Part shown: piece after piece, positions 10,796 to 21,853 of the stretch
Layout: each line of letters starts with the position of its first letter
Numbering within the stretch: the first letter of the stretch is position 1
Assembly: GCF_047663525.1 (NCBI RefSeq)
Contig: NC_092617.1
Coordinates: forward strand, 1,988,501 to 2,052,500
DNA length: 64,000 nucleotides
Source: Anas platyrhynchos
Taxonomy: Eukaryota; Chordata; Aves; Anseriformes; Anatidae
Direction of reading: 5' to 3'
The notes under the pieces: model-generated
What the model was told of the DNA's origin: nothing
Databases searched by the model: none
The model's input: only the letters and a program-made list of their open reading frames with translations
Translations under genes and position numbers: made by a program

Positions 10796-11223
10796 CTCTT
10801 TGCTCAAGGACATCACAGTCCCTGCCCTGCTCCAAGGGGACAAACAGCTGAAGTTAGGGATAGGAGTGGGTTTGAGGATGAGATGTGTTGTGTGTGTGGT
10901 GGAGGGTTAGGTGGTCAATTTAACATTTAGGGATTAGAGGTCAACTTCTAGGGCTAGTGCAATGGAAGGGCTTTGAGGGAGGGATTGGTGTTCTGCTCAA
11001 GATGCCTGCTCAAAGTGTAGGAAAAGGGCAAGCCTTATGGGTTAGAGTTTTGTTTAGTTCTTGGGTGAGGGCTAGGGCTAACGCTGGCATTCTAATTCAT
11101 GATTAGGCTTAATCATCCTTCTGCTCAGCCTTGAAGTACAAGATGCTTTCGACATCTGCCTTTTCCACGTCCCGAGGAACCTCTTTGATCAATCTGTCCT
11201 TTCCAAGGTCTTTGAGATATGTC
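10796..11223. other. Non-coding spacer
   Basis: GT-rich and AG-rich unique-looking sequence with TTAGGG-like words in degenerate form. I see no gene, RNA or mobile element in it. Confidence 0.4.
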
Positions 11224-11700
11224 TTATGATGATGTCTGCAATTCCACCAGCACATCTCTCACCCTTCCCATACTACCTATAAGCAACCCTAGGACTGACA
11301 GGGGGATGATGAAGGTATGAGAAAGGGCTTGGTTAAAACCTCTGAGCACAGCCTTTATGGGCTTTACAGAGACCGTGACAATGGTGTCATAGAAAACAGT
11401 GACACTCGTGAGGACAGAAGAGCAGGTGGATAAGGCTTTGGGCTTGTCAACAGAGGATGCACGCACATGAAAACTGCAGGAAACAGAAGAGGAAGATGAT
11501 CCAAAGGAAGGAAGGAAGGAAGGAAAGAAGGAAGAAAGATCCAAAATGTAGATTATGAAAGGAAAGACCATGAGTATCATTGTGGCACTGCAGGAGAGCT
11601 CCAGCAATGGGGCAAAACCACAGAAGGTGTCTATGACACTGGGGCCACAGAACTGTAGCTGGGAGGAGGAGAAAGAATTACTGCACATGAGAGAAATTCC
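11224..11700 (-). pseudogene. Degenerate olfactory receptor, not OR14-like
   Basis: The minus strand shows OR landmarks in order: LQFCGPSVIDTFCGFAPLLE and LSCSA (second extracellular loop), a TM5-like stretch, KALSTCSSVLTSVTVFYDT (TM6 motif KAxSTCxSHL), then remnants of TM7. LPFCGPNVI-type loops are typical of other gamma-class ORs, such as the OR6, OR10 and OR11 groups, not of the OR14 clade. A GGAA microsatellite (11505-11535) interrupts the TM5-intracellular loop, the NPxxY motif is lost, and no N-terminal half can be read. Clearly dead; subfamily uncertain. Confidence 0.6.
11505..11540. repeat. (GGAA)n microsatellite
   Basis: Five to six GGAA units with one interruption, inside the OR remnant. 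Confidence 0.9.
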
Positions 11701-12200
11701 CCTGGTTCAGGTACAGCTGCCTTCTGGAGCCAGACCTTCCACTTCTCAAGCCTTGTCGAGAACAGGGATGGCATAGAGCCCAGGGCTGACCATAGGACAT
11801 GGACCCCAGCTGGAAGCACTGCAGTCATGCAGAAGGTGCAGCTGAGAGTGTTGTCCCCCTTTGCTCACAGAGATTGGAGCACTGTCTCCCCCATGTGGTG
11901 TCTCACCTGTGTGGAGTACGGTGCCTTGTCTCCCCCACCGCACGGCCTTGACTCCTTGCCTCTTCTGGGCCCCACCTTCCACACCCAAATGTGTCCCTTG
12001 GCTGTCAGCTCCCTCTCCCCTGCCCTGGGTACTAAGCTGGAGCAGACAGGTTACCATTAGATGTGGTGGTGCTTGTGTAATTCACATTGGTGATGGCACA
12101 AATGACAGTTCCTTCACCAGTGATGTACATCTTTCTTCGTGTTAGGACATAACTCAATGTCCTTCACTCTGCTTTGTCACACTGATGAACAGAACCTGGT
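11701..12200. other. Non-coding spacer
   Basis: May include a wholly decayed N-terminal part of the OR remnant at 11224-11700, but no OR motif can be read. Nothing else is recognised. Confidence 0.3.
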
Positions 12201-12570
12201 CTCCTTGATTATTCTGAGGCACAATGCAATGTTTTTTGCCTTCTACTACTCCAGCACATTATGTGTGACTTTCCCTTACTCTGCACATTCACCTGCAGGA
12301 TCATTTCACATGTTTTGCTTTCAAAACCTTAGCTGGACCAAGAGCATTTCCAAAGTGGGGCAAGCTGATGGGTTCTGCCTCAGCCATTTCGAGCATGCTA
12401 TACTTGAGTTTTTCAGCCTGAGTTTGCTAAAGATGACCCAGGAAGGTAAACGGATGTTCACGTGTCTAGTAGGAATAAGGGAGAGGGTCTCATGTTTCCA
12501 ATGGCCATTTCAAATCTAGGTCAATCTCAGGAACCCACTGAAAAAGAGGTTTGTCTTTGAAGGGGTTTCC
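12200..12570 (+). repeat. F block, partial copy
   Basis: Shares the GGCACAATGCAAT...TTTTTGCCTTCT landmark and following order with 4246-4840, at lower identity. Confidence 0.45.
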
Positions 12571-13340
12571 TGTGCTGGACTGGGCTGCAGTTGCAGAGAC
12601 AAAGACCACTGTTGGCAGTGGAGTTGCCCTGGGAACTCCACCTGGCTCCACCTGATTTTCCCAAAGGGTTCCTGCCTCCTGTAGGTCTTTTCTGACATCT
12701 GTCAGTCCAGGCAAGTGCCTTAAACACAACGGGACCACTGGAGGTTTTCCCTGGTTAGACAGCAATGCTCTGCCTGAGTACTCAGTTATTACTTTAGTTC
12801 TTATCTAATAAAGCAACTATTCATCAGCTCAAATGATTCAATTCCTTCTGTAAAATGTCTCAAGTGAAGTGTAATTTCAATCAAGAAGAAATTATAATTT
12901 CCATGATCTATACTCATCTCAGAAGAAGAAATACAGATAATCTCCTTTACTTGCATTCTCATCACTTTGTCTATCATGGTGTGCTCCCTCATCTTCCAGG
13001 GACAACACCCATCTTGATTACACAGACCCTGCTGAACGTCCCATTTCCACCTGCCTGTCTGAACCCATGCACTTCCCATGGTTCTCCTGGTTTGCCCTCC
13101 CCTTACTCTTTGACTATTCAGACCTCTCTCACCAACCCAGTTGCTGCTGTGAGATTCAGTGAGTTCAAGCTCGCCCATCTCTCAGCAGTCTTGAATGGTT
13201 TCCTTAGCAAGAACCTCATAATTTATCATTGAATTTGTATGATATGGATTAATATTAACACAATTACTTAAAATTTCCTATTACTCACTGAAAAATACAT
13301 CATGTACGGTCATCCTTTTGGGAAGGTAAAAATCACTGGA
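12570..13340 (-). repeat. S block, copy 2
   Basis: Partner of 1511-2240. No gene. A run of Ts at about 13368-13391 follows it. Confidence 0.6.
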
Positions 13341-13559
13341 GGCAACAAAATGAGGAACTTGAGCTTTGTTTTTTTTTTTTTTTTTTTTTTTGAAAATTGC
13401 ATCATGATTTCCTGTTGTTTGTTTTGAAATAGGAAAAACCCTGTTCTTCCCATCCAATCAGGACTTCAAAGGAGAAACCCTAGACCAATACCTATAGGAG
13501 AATGATATTCTGAACAGAAACACATCAAAATTCAGCCTTTAAAATGGGAAAAGATTTTT
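13341..13559. other. AT-rich spacer with T-run
   Basis: T-homopolymer at about 13368-13391, otherwise unremarkable. It continues the S-to-D arrangement seen at 2241-2860. Confidence 0.5.
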
Positions 13560-14365
13560 ATTAGATGCTCTTTGAAATCTTCCCCCTTAACTACAACATG
13601 AAAGTTCTCCAATTAGCTGAACAAGTCTTCAATACTTGAAGAAAATGATGGGAGAGATATGGCTGCTTAGGAGTTTCTGTGTTTTAATGAGGTCCATGGA
13701 GTATTTTGGTGCTGAGTCAAAGAAACTTGGGTACTGAGAGGAGAATGATGCAATTGAACGAAAAAGCAAACTCAAAAGGAAAAGTTGAAGTGACTTGGAG
13801 TCTTAATGGGCCCCACTAAGGGCTGTTACTAACAAAGCCTCCCCAGGCACATGTTAGGGCAGATAATTGGAGGCCATAATTACAGAGAGGCAAAGCACTG
13901 TGCTGAGAAAAGTCTTGCTTGGTTTTGGTGATGCAGAAGGTCCAAGACCTGACCCCAGCCACTGGGAGGAAAGATCCTGCACCCCCTGACTTTTCCTGGG
14001 GATCTGAGGAATGTGGTGGGCAGTGTGATGCCACGAGAGGAAAACTGATATGACACCACCCTGCCTCTGCACAGGGTTGCAAGGAAACAAAGAGGTTGCA
14101 CTGCAATGACTATATCTCATTTTCTCAAAACCTCTAGCCAAAGTATCAGGACAGTTGGAGCCTTCCCTTTTTATCAGCAACCTCTGTCTTTTCCTCTGCA
14201 GGCTTTCCTATGCTGTCCCACACTTTTTCCTATTTCCTGGAAGTCTGCAGACAGCCATCTCTGTTCACCACCTTGCTCTCATCCCAGCATTTCCATCATT
14301 TCACAAATGTCTCATCAACCTTCACCAGCTGTTTCTTGAAAAACGAAGCTAGGGTCTGATCATAG
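13560..14365 (+). repeat. D block, copy 3
   Basis: Third D block. Minus-strand frames here (13854-14180) and in copy 2 (5138-5458) share words such as GVISV and HTAHHIPQ, but frameshifts differ between them. Not treated as a gene. Confidence 0.6.
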
Positions 14366-14369
14366 ACAC

Positions 14370-14805
14370 TCAGCAGCATCTTCCAAGCCAGGGGCCTGCT
14401 GCTGGCCTTGCAGCTTCTTGGCTAGACACAGCCAAGCCTTGTGCCTCCTGCTGCTGCCCAGTCATGGACTCAAGCAGAAGGGACAGGACAACCCATCTGG
14501 GGGCCTTCTTTCTGCCTGGGTCCTCCTGGCTCTGGAGGCAGAGGGGATCCCCCAGTCAGCATGCCAAGCAGGTGCCTTCTGCTGGCCTAGCAGGGCCACT
14601 GCCAGATGTCAGCCCAAAAGTGCAGCTCCCAGGGAGAAGTCAAGGCTGACCTGCCACCTACTTCAGGCAGAAGTGACCTTACAGTCCCTTTGTGTGACAC
14701 GTTCCTGCTGCTGCCCGATCAAGTGCAGAGACAGAAGTGACCTCACAGTCCCTGCCACAGTCACATTCCTGCTGCTGGGGCAGGAGATCCTGAGGCAGAG
14801 CTGAG
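14370..14805 (+). repeat. R block, copy 2
   Basis: Lacks the first roughly 170 bp of the reference copy but keeps both terminal 62-bp subrepeats (from about 14668). Very close to 9300-9740. Confidence 0.7.
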
Positions 14806-14829
14806 CTCCTCAGAGCATTCCCACCCATC

Positions 14830-15440
14830 TCCTTCTTGTGGCCCACAGGGTGATTAAATCAGGGTGAGCAAGAGAGTAAAGGTAAGGGAAAGGGGCTATG
14901 GGCTGAGTTTTGGCTTGAAGGGGTACTTTGAGGTCAGGCATAAGAATAGTGGATTCCTGTCAGGGTGTGGAGTAGCATTGAGGTTTGGGGATTAATGTCA
15001 CTGGTAAAAATAGGGGAAGGGTTTTACATGAGTGTTTGAAGCCAGCGTTACAGCAGAATCAACATTGCCTGAACGTTCTAAACTCACAGAAATCCTTAAT
15101 TTCTGCTGGCCAAATTCCTTTCCCCCCCAAATCTCACATCTCTCCTGGCCAGGCTTCTCCTGACTTCCCCATATCAGTCATCTTCCTAGGGGCAGCTTTC
15201 TGATGGCTTTCATGATCTCAGAGTATCTGCCTCATATCTGTTGGTTACTCCTTTCTTGAGACTGACATGGCACCTAAGTCAGGATGGAAAATATCCCAAA
15301 GGCTGTAGGTGAACCCTGCACAATATGCCCAGCAGTTCTTGTACCACCCCAAAATTTTGTTTCCTGCCTCCAACTTTTGGATATGGAATAGCTTCTGTGC
15401 ACCCAGGATAACTTCTTCCAAACCCTCAAGCACGGTTCAG
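14830..15440 (+). repeat. L block, copy 2
   Basis: Follows R as in the first unit; landmark AGGGTGAGCAAGAGAGTAAA near 14860. No gene. Confidence 0.6.
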
Positions 15441-15599
15441 TTTGCCCCAAGCGTCTTGGAGGCAGTGGCCCCCTCTGTGTCGAAAACTGAAAGCAGTCCT
15501 AAAGGATGACTTCAGTCAAAAGCTGAAACCTCTGACGTGACAACCCCTATCCAAGACCTCTTCCTCTATGGGGCCTACCAGGTACTTAGAAAGAGCCGA
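15441..15599. other. Short spacer
   Basis: Unmatched in the window; nothing recognised. Confidence 0.3.
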
Positions 15600-16690
15600 T
15601 CTCAGAAACCACGTGCACAGCAAGTGCCTTCTTCTGCCCTACCATGGACACTGGCAGATGTGAGCCTAAAGGCACAGATCCCAGCCAGGAGTCAAGGGTG
15701 ACCTGTCAGCTACTTCAAAAAGAGCTCAACTCACAGGCCATTTAACAACCATTTGCTTCCTGCTGGACTTAGTGTTTCTGATGCACCACTGAGTTTATAA
15801 TACCACACCTACAAAACACCCCCTTTTTGGGCCAGGACCTGCCCAGGTAGAAATGATCTGGTTGTGATCCTGCAAGCCCATGGCACACCTGCTGAGCTCC
15901 CAGCCTCTCTGACACACAGGAGCCAGTTCCGTGACAGTCCTGGGAGGTTGTAGGGCAGGAGGGAGCTTGCAGGCAATGTTCCAGCCCATGCCTGCTGGCA
16001 GTCTGTCAGATCCTTGCGCACAGTGAAGATCATGTTTGTATCCAGAAGACATGAGCCTGGAGCTGGCCTAGGAAACACTTTGGGGAAGCACCCTCCCAGC
16101 CCCAGCCCCGGCCCCAGCCCCAGCCACAGCTGGCAGTGCTGCTTTGCAGAGCAAGGGGTCTGTGGTGCCCGGGGCACGGGGGCACTCTGCAGGGCTGTGC
16201 TGGGTAGGCTGGGAGGCACACCCAGCTCATGGGGTCACTGCCATTGCCTCAGGGCTGCAAGGAATCACTCGCCAGGCTCCTTTGGTGGGGCTGCTGCGTG
16301 CCCTGGGGCTGCAGAGCTCTCCTCTGCCTGCTCACACCAGATTGAGCACTTGAGCTCTGGTCAGTCCACCTTGGAGGAGATCCCCCCTTAGGAGGGAAGT
16401 GCTGCAGTGGAGGCCAGCTGTGCCACTGCTGTGCCCACTGCCTGTCCCTGCCTGCAGTCCCAGCACAGCCCCACAGCAGCACTGGCACTAAGCTCCAGGA
16501 GCAGCCGGGCCTGACCCCACCAGCAGGGCTCAGCAGGACAGGGCGGCAGTGGCAAGAGAGCAGCTCTGCATGCCCCAAGCGCTGGTGCTCCCTGGCCATA
16601 CTGCTGGGATGGGACTCTTTTCCTTTGCACCCCTGCACATGGGCACTGCCCCTGCAGAGCCAGGCCAGGTCTCAGAGGAAGGATGTCAGA
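15600..16690 (-). repeat. G block, copy 1
   Basis: About 1.1 kb, near-identical over most of its length to 34740-35770. Related shorter pieces lie at 44660-45240 and at 55140-55315 (inverted). GC-rich, with a degenerate CCCCAG run near 16098-16127. Lies on the 3' side of an OR remnant, as the 55140 piece lies 3' of an intact OR. No frame is convincing. Confidence 0.65.
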
Positions 16691-16979
16691 CAAATAAGGC
16701 AGTAAAATCTTAATTTCCTTAAGGTAAAATTCACAGAGAGCATGGCTTCACATGCACAGAGTCTATGAGCTACATGTATATTCAACAGGTACATCCATAT
16801 CATTGTAACGGGTGTTCATTAGCTGAATTAATGTAATAAGAATATGCACAAACACAATCACAAAACAAAAAACAAAAGAAAACCAAACAGGTATACTAGT
16901 ATTCCACCATTTATTTGCATTACAAGACATGTACAGAAGCAGATCAAAAATGTATTGCATCCAAGACACATCTAGTCAT
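16691..16979. other. AT-rich spacer
   Basis: A-rich and T-rich sequence with no match I can see; probably the decayed 3' UTR of the OR remnant that follows. Confidence 0.4.
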
Positions 16980-17198
16980 CTATATCCACAAGGCATGCTT
17001 GAGCTCCTGGCTCCTCATGCTACAGATGAGGACGTGCTCTGCTGGAGGCACCACTGAGTACAGAAGTGCCACCACTAGGTCCAGGGATGGGGAGGAGATG
17101 GAGGGAGCTTCAGACAGGCAACCATGACAGTCCTGAGGGAGATGCACACCATGGCCAGGTGAGGGAGGCACATGGAAAAGGCTTTGTGCCGGCCCTGC
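16980..17198 (-). pseudogene. Olfactory receptor remnant, C-terminal third (OR14-like)
   Basis: In minus sense the fragment begins inside the third intracellular loop (GRxQSLFHVP is the KAFSTCLPH region read one frame off). It continues through SISSPSLDLVVALLYSVVPP and ends at a stop at 16980-16982 after SMRSQELKHALWI. A one-base deletion near 17130 shifts the frame. The NPLIY motif is replaced by HVLIC. The 5' two-thirds is absent: at 17199 the sequence switches to the distal end of an M module. It is a truncated relic, not an expressed receptor. Confidence 0.9.
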
Positions 17199-17415
17199 TA
17201 TAGAGACGACAGGACTGTCACCTAGATCCACAAGGTCGAATCCAAATACACTGCTCCTACCCGTGGCAGCTGGGCTCTTGGTCCTGAGCCCCTCCTGTAT
17301 GCTGGGGCTGCTCCCCGAGCTCCAGAAGAGATGGGTAGAGAAGGAAACAGAGACCAATGTATTTCTGCTCAGTTCTTTAGTGTCTTACCTAAAAAGGAAA
17401 CCTGGTGCCGTATGC
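17199..17415 (-). repeat. M module, copy 2 (internally deleted)
   Basis: 17203-17230 matches the far end of the M module (compare 45848-45875), and 17257-17400 matches the gene-proximal part. The middle 200 bp or so is missing. The poly(A) hexamer position reads ACTAAA in OR sense (17372-17377 region) instead of AATAAA. Confidence 0.6.
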
Positions 17416-17561
17416 ACATTAGATAATGTATTTAAAGGTAACAAAAATGTAACTTTCAGAATGCTAAGAACCATGTTATTTAAAACAAAATAAAATATTG
17501 TTAAGATACTAACAGAGAACAATAATTTTAAAAATTGTGCTATTAATTTCCCAAATACCCT

Positions 17562-17567
17562 TTTATT
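17562..17567 (-). promoter_or_regulatory. Possible alternative poly(A) signal for the OR at 17691
   Basis: AATAAA on the minus strand about 125 nt after the stop. It may replace the damaged conserved hexamer in the M module. Position only; no other support. Confidence 0.35.
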
Positions 17568-17690
17568 TCAGTTAGGACTACTGTTATTGATTATGTTATC
17601 ATAACACTACTTCCGATAAAAATAATGTGATATAGTATGAATCACAATATGGAACATAATATTAGTAATTATACATCCTCTGAACATACA

Positions 17691-18626
17691 TCATGGATGC
17701 TTAAGAAGCATGTATTGAAGAAGTTTCCTCACTGCATCCTTGAGCTCCTGGTTTCTCATGCTGTAGATGAGGGGGTTCAGTGCTGGAGGCACCACCGAGT
17801 ACAGAACTGCTATTACAATGTCCAAGGATGGGAAGGAGATGGAGGGGGACTTCAGGTAGGAACACATGCCAGTGCTGACCATCAGGGAGACCACGGCCAG
17901 GTGAGGGAGGCACGTGGAAAAGGCTTTGTGTCGGCCATGAGAAGAGGGCATCCTCAGCACTGCCCTGAAGATCTGAATATAGGACAGCACAATGAAAACA
18001 AAACATCCAATGGTTAAGAAGGCACTAAAGATGAGAAGCTGACCTTCCCTGAGATAAGAATCTGAGCAAGAGAGCTTGAGGATGTGGGGGATCTCACAGA
18101 AGAACTGGTCCACAGCATTGCCTTGGCAGAGAGGCAGGGAAAATGTGGTGGCCGTGTGCAGGATACTATACAGAAAGCCACTGCCCCAGGCAGCTGCTGC
18201 CATCTGGGCACAAGCTCTGCAGCCCAGGAGGCTCTCGTAGTGCAGGGGCTTGCAGATGGCAACGTAGCGGTCGTAGGCCATGACAGTGAGAAGGGAATAC
18301 TCTGAACCAAACAAGAAGAATAAAAAGAAGACCTGAGCAGCACAGCCTTGATAGGAGATGGCCCTGGTGTCCCAGAGGGCATTGGCCATGGCTTTGGGGA
18401 CGGTGTTGGAGATGGATCCCACATCAAGGAGAGCAAGGTTGAGGAGGAAGAAGTACATGGGGGTGTGGAGGCGGTGGTCACAGGCTACGGCGCTGAGGAT
18501 GAGGCCGTTGCCCAGGAGGGCAGCCAGGTAGATGCCCAGGAAGAGCGCGAAGTGCAGGAGCTGCAGCTCGTGCGTGTCTGCGAATGCCAGCAGGAGGAAC
18601 TCAGTGATGGTGCTTCTGTTGGACAT
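17691..18626 (-). CDS. Olfactory receptor, OR14-like (intact, 311 aa)
   Basis: Odorant G-protein-coupled receptor. Sequon NRS at residues 3-5, Asn40 in TM1, LHTPMYFFLLNLALLD at 53-68, Cys95, MAYDRYVAIC at 116-125, loop cysteines 167, 177 and 187, KAFSTCLPHL at 234-243, and NPLIY at 284-288. The open frame extends 17 codons further upstream, but that extension lies across a splice acceptor (AG at 18649-18650 in OR sense, exon start 18648). I therefore start at the ATG at 18624-18626, which matches the length of its paralogs. The leader is 22 nt. Extra Cys136 in the second intracellular loop and Ser71 in place of Cys71 are unlike the neighbours. The damaged distal poly(A) signal is noted separately. 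Confidence 0.96.
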   Translation of the reverse strand: MSNRSTITEFLLLAFADTHELQLLHFALFLGIYLAALLGNGLILSAVACDHRLHTPMYFFLLNLALLDVGSISNTVPKAMANALWDTRAISYQGCAAQVFFLFFLFGSEYSLLTVMAYDRYVAICKPLHYESLLGCRACAQMAAAAWGSGFLYSILHTATTFSLPLCQGNAVDQFFCEIPHILKLSCSDSYLREGQLLIFSAFLTIGCFVFIVLSYIQIFRAVLRMPSSHGRHKAFSTCLPHLAVVSLMVSTGMCSYLKSPSISFPSLDIVIAVLYSVVPPALNPLIYSMRNQELKDAVRKLLQYMLLKHP

Positions 18627-19205
18627 CTGCTTTTCTGGGGATGTGATCCTGAACAAGGAAGAGGATGAGAGTAACAAAGTACAAGAAACATATCAGAGGA
18701 AAATGAATTCAATTTCTCATTTAAAATCATCACTTATATTGTGCACTTTCTGGCAGACATTTGGCAGATCCCTTTCATGCATCCTAATTCATTCTGCCTG
18801 AGGGTTTCTGTTGGAACAGGGGGGTCTACTGTGGGCAGTGCAGAAGTCAGTCCTGTCCTACAGCAAGAGGTGAAGAGGAACATGGGGGAATGTCAGTTTC
18901 ACTTCCCTCCTAATCTCAAAGAATTTTGCCCCAGCATTACTCCCAGTTCAACAAACTGCAGAGCAGAGCTGTGGAGACTTTATTATTATTATTATTTCAA
19001 ATTGTTGTTTTTGATTTTTTGTTTCATCTGTCCCACCACTCCTGAGGAGTGTTTCCAAGTCACAAACCCTGGTTACTTCTGCTGGACTCAAAGTGAATCC
19101 TTGCAGATCATCATCATCACAGAAAAAGGGACTGTCACTTTAGCGCACAGTGTTCTTCAGGGAGGACAGCCAGTCTGTCCATCAAGTGCGGTCTCAGATG
19201 CCCTG
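18627..19205 (-). other. Presumed 5' intron of the OR at 17691
   Basis: Begins in OR sense with a CCTCTTCCTTGTTCAG acceptor. The interval is shared with 47380-47880, upstream of the OR at 46415. It contains a (TTA)n run at about 18978-18996. Confidence 0.5.
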
Positions 19206-19520
19206 TGAGAGCTGCAGGGAAGATATACACATGTTTAACTGAAAAGAACAAAGAGGCTGCTGAGAGCAGAGACATCCAGGCTCAAAGTGCCCATCTCCAC
19301 ACCCCTCACCCTGTCCCTGTACTCCCCTTCCCCCAAGCACACCGAGGGCTCACCCCATGGGCATGTGAAACCCCCATCCCCAGCCAGCCTGGGAACAAGA
19401 CCAGCAGCAGCACGGCCAGCTGGAGAAGCCAGGAGGAATGCCAGCGTGCTGCTGCCAGGGGAGGCAAGGCCAGGGAGGGACAGACGGACACTCAGCAGAC
19501 CCTCCTGTGCTGCAGCTCTG
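19206..19520 (-). repeat. Leader block, copy 1, with short conserved frame
   Basis: Nearly identical to 48100-48395; both lie 0.7-1.0 kb upstream of an OR and in the same sense. On the OR strand a 61-codon frame (19306-19491) has a signal-peptide-like core LLQLAVLLLVLFPGWLG. A good splice donor, GGG|GTGAGC, sits about 16 codons after this core. Joining this donor to the OR acceptor would not keep frame with the OR, so the simplest reading is a 5' leader exon with an upstream frame. An orphan signal-peptide exon of another gene family is the alternative. Confidence 0.5.
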
Positions 19521-20160
19521 CCTGCAGACGAGGCAGCTCCTGCTGGGGACACCGGGGGCTTGAGGGCAGAGGCTGTGCTGGTGGGAGAGGAGAGCAGGGG
19601 GTGTCCCAGGGAAGGCGCCTGCCCTGCAGGGGATGGCAGGGAGGTGCCTGAGCCCTCCCTCACACAGCATTTCTGGCAGCAGCTCCCTCTCACCACCTGC
19701 CCTGCCCACATCTCTACTGCCTTCCTATATTCCTGTTGGAAGCAAAATCTCTATCCCCACGTATCTTCCATGTCCTTGCTCACAGTCCCCATCCAAGAAG
19801 CTGTGCGCTTCATGAGTACAGGGCACCACAGGGGTTGCAGCTCCTGAAGATCTAATAAGTCCTGAGGAGACAAACATTGTTTTTTCAGTCTTTAGGCTGA
19901 GGTGCCTGAAGAGACTTTATCAGGTTAATTGCTGCCACATTTATCTCTACCTGCAATACTCTTGGAGTCTAAGTCTCCTGTAAAATCCAGACAATTCATT
20001 GTCATGAAATCTGCCTCCCCTCCACACCAAGAATCCAAAATCACAGAATCCAAGAACGTCTTCCATTTCAGATAAACCAAGCCTCGCTTTTCCTGTTAAA
20101 ATGCCCCCTCAGAAATACCATTCTCTAAAACATTTTCTGTGCCACATTACAGATAGAATA
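19521..20160. other. Non-coding interval
   Basis: GC-rich to about 19720, then AT-rich. Contains a CACAGAATCCAAGAACGTC stretch at about 20042 that may be a worn CR1 tail. A long open plus-strand frame (19287-19847) spans from the leader block into this region; it has no family signature and is not conserved past the block edge. Confidence 0.4.
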
Positions 20161-20725
20161 AGACCCACCCTGACAGATGCTATCAACCATCGGATGTGCC
20201 AGCTGTACAAGACCCCTCTGGCAACCCCACCTGCATGGCCCTGCTGCCAGAGCCTCACGGTGTCAGGATCCTGCAGATGTGTCCTGCCACACGCTGCCCT
20301 CTGTTGTTGCGCTCCTCAGTGCCTCCAAGCCCTCTCTCCTTCTCTCTTCTCTGTGTGCCAGCTGCCGTCAGAGCCCCCAGCCCTGCTGCGCTGTGCAGAG
20401 GAGCTGCTCCTGGGCACAGCTGTCTCTCTTTCACCAAGGCCCTCTTGCCACGAGCTCTCTCTGTCCCACGAGCCTGGTCCAGCTCAGCAGCACAGCACCA
20501 GCCCAAGGCACTGCAATCACCCCTCTGGGGGCTTGGCTGATGAGCCCACAAACCTAGGGCACTCAGAGACAACTGAAGACATCTCTCCAGAAGTGCAAGT
20601 CAGAGGCAAGTTTCCTGCAGTGTCCCCCTGAGGGCCAGCACTGACACAGCCTCCCTTGGAGCTCGTTAGAGCAGAACACTGGAGGCAGTAAGGACAAGGA
20701 GACAAAGGCAATGTGAAGGTGACAC
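20160..20725 (-). repeat. U block, copy 3
   Basis: Upstream block of the OR at 17691, 1.5 kb from its ATG. It adds about 170 bp at its left side that is shared with 24830-24995 (inverted) and 48795-48960: CTGCCACACGCTGCCCTCTG. Confidence 0.7.
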
Positions 20726-21370
20726 GACCAGTTGTTCCCCTGGATATTTCTTCTTCCTTGTAGCCAGTGCCAACCTTCCATGGTGCACTTTGTGGCAAGT
20801 TTTTCTCTCCTGCTCTTTCCTACTACCACAGAAAGCTCCATCACGGTAGAAACCACTCCTGAAGTAGGCATCCCAACCCATTGGGCTCCTTGCGGCCTCT
20901 CAGCCAACCACACACAAGTCACCTCAGCAGCAGCTTCCAAGCCAGGGGCCTGCTGCTGGCCTTGCAGCTTCTTGACTAGACACAGCCAAGCCTTCCAAGC
21001 CTTGTGGCTGCTGCTGTGCAGTCATGGACTCAAGCAGAAGGGACAGGACAATCCATGTTGGGGCCTTCTTTCTGTCTGGGTCCTCCTGGATGTGTAGGCA
21101 GAGGGGATCCCCCAGTCAGCATGCCAAGCATGTGCCTTCTGCTGGCCTAGCAGGGCCACTGCCAGATGTCAGCCCAAAAGTGCAGATCCCAGGGAGAAGT
21201 CAAGCATGACCTGCCACCTCCAGACACAAGTGACCTCCCAGTCCCTTTCTGTGACACGTTCCTGCTGCTGCCCTATCAAGTGCAGAGACAGAAGTGACCT
21301 CGCAGTCCCTGCCACAGTCACATTGCTCCTGCTGGGGTAGGAGATCATGATGCAGAGCTGAGCTCCTCAG
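20725..21370 (+). repeat. R block, copy 3
   Basis: Near-complete. U joins directly into R at about 20725 with loss of V. Both terminal subrepeats are present (from about 21222). Confidence 0.7.
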
Positions 21371-21850
21371 AGCATTCCTGCACAAGCTGACTGAGCTTCC
21401 GATTCCATTGAACTGAGATACAAACAAGTTAGTGATGAACCTGAGAATATCCCTTCTACTCTCTCTGCTTATAGACTGCACCAGGGCTTTTCTGAGCTGT
21501 TCTTTAGGATGTGCAGGCAGGGAATGTGGTTTTTCAGCACAACCTCTGTGTTCATCCATCCCCCAGCTGAGTGCTACAAGCTGCAAGCAGCTGGGAACAA
21601 GGGCATAGACAGAGCAGCCCTCCTGGATGTGACCTCTGGTTAAGGTCACATCCACAGCGACATTAACCATTGCAGTGGAGCAGAGGTGTCCCACTGGGGG
21701 CTGATGGGCAGAAGTGACTGCTGTGTACAGGACACACAGCAAGCACAAAGCAAGGCTCCAGACAAGGAGATAGACAAAGGTCGTCTAGGAAACGAGGAAT
21801 GTAAGGCTTTTACTGGGAATTTTAGTCAGAGACTTTACTCATAACAGTCT
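21371..21850 (+). repeat. Duplicated interval, partner of 40480-40965 (inverted)
   Basis: Shares in reverse the stretch around CAGAGAGAATAGAAGGGATA and the GTCCTGTACACAGCAG area. In the other copy it is the intron side of the OR at 39493. No gene. Confidence 0.5.
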
Positions 21851-21853
21851 ATA

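Noticed and set aside
18627-18677. A 17-residue N-terminal extension of the OR at 17691
   Set aside because: It lies upstream of a good splice acceptor and is absent from paralogs; the ATG at 18624-18626 is used.
19287-19847. 186-codon plus-strand frame across the leader block
   Set aside because: GC-driven; its sister at 48140-48478 diverges at the block edge and no domain pattern is present. The opposite strand frame is the one with a plausible signal core and donor.
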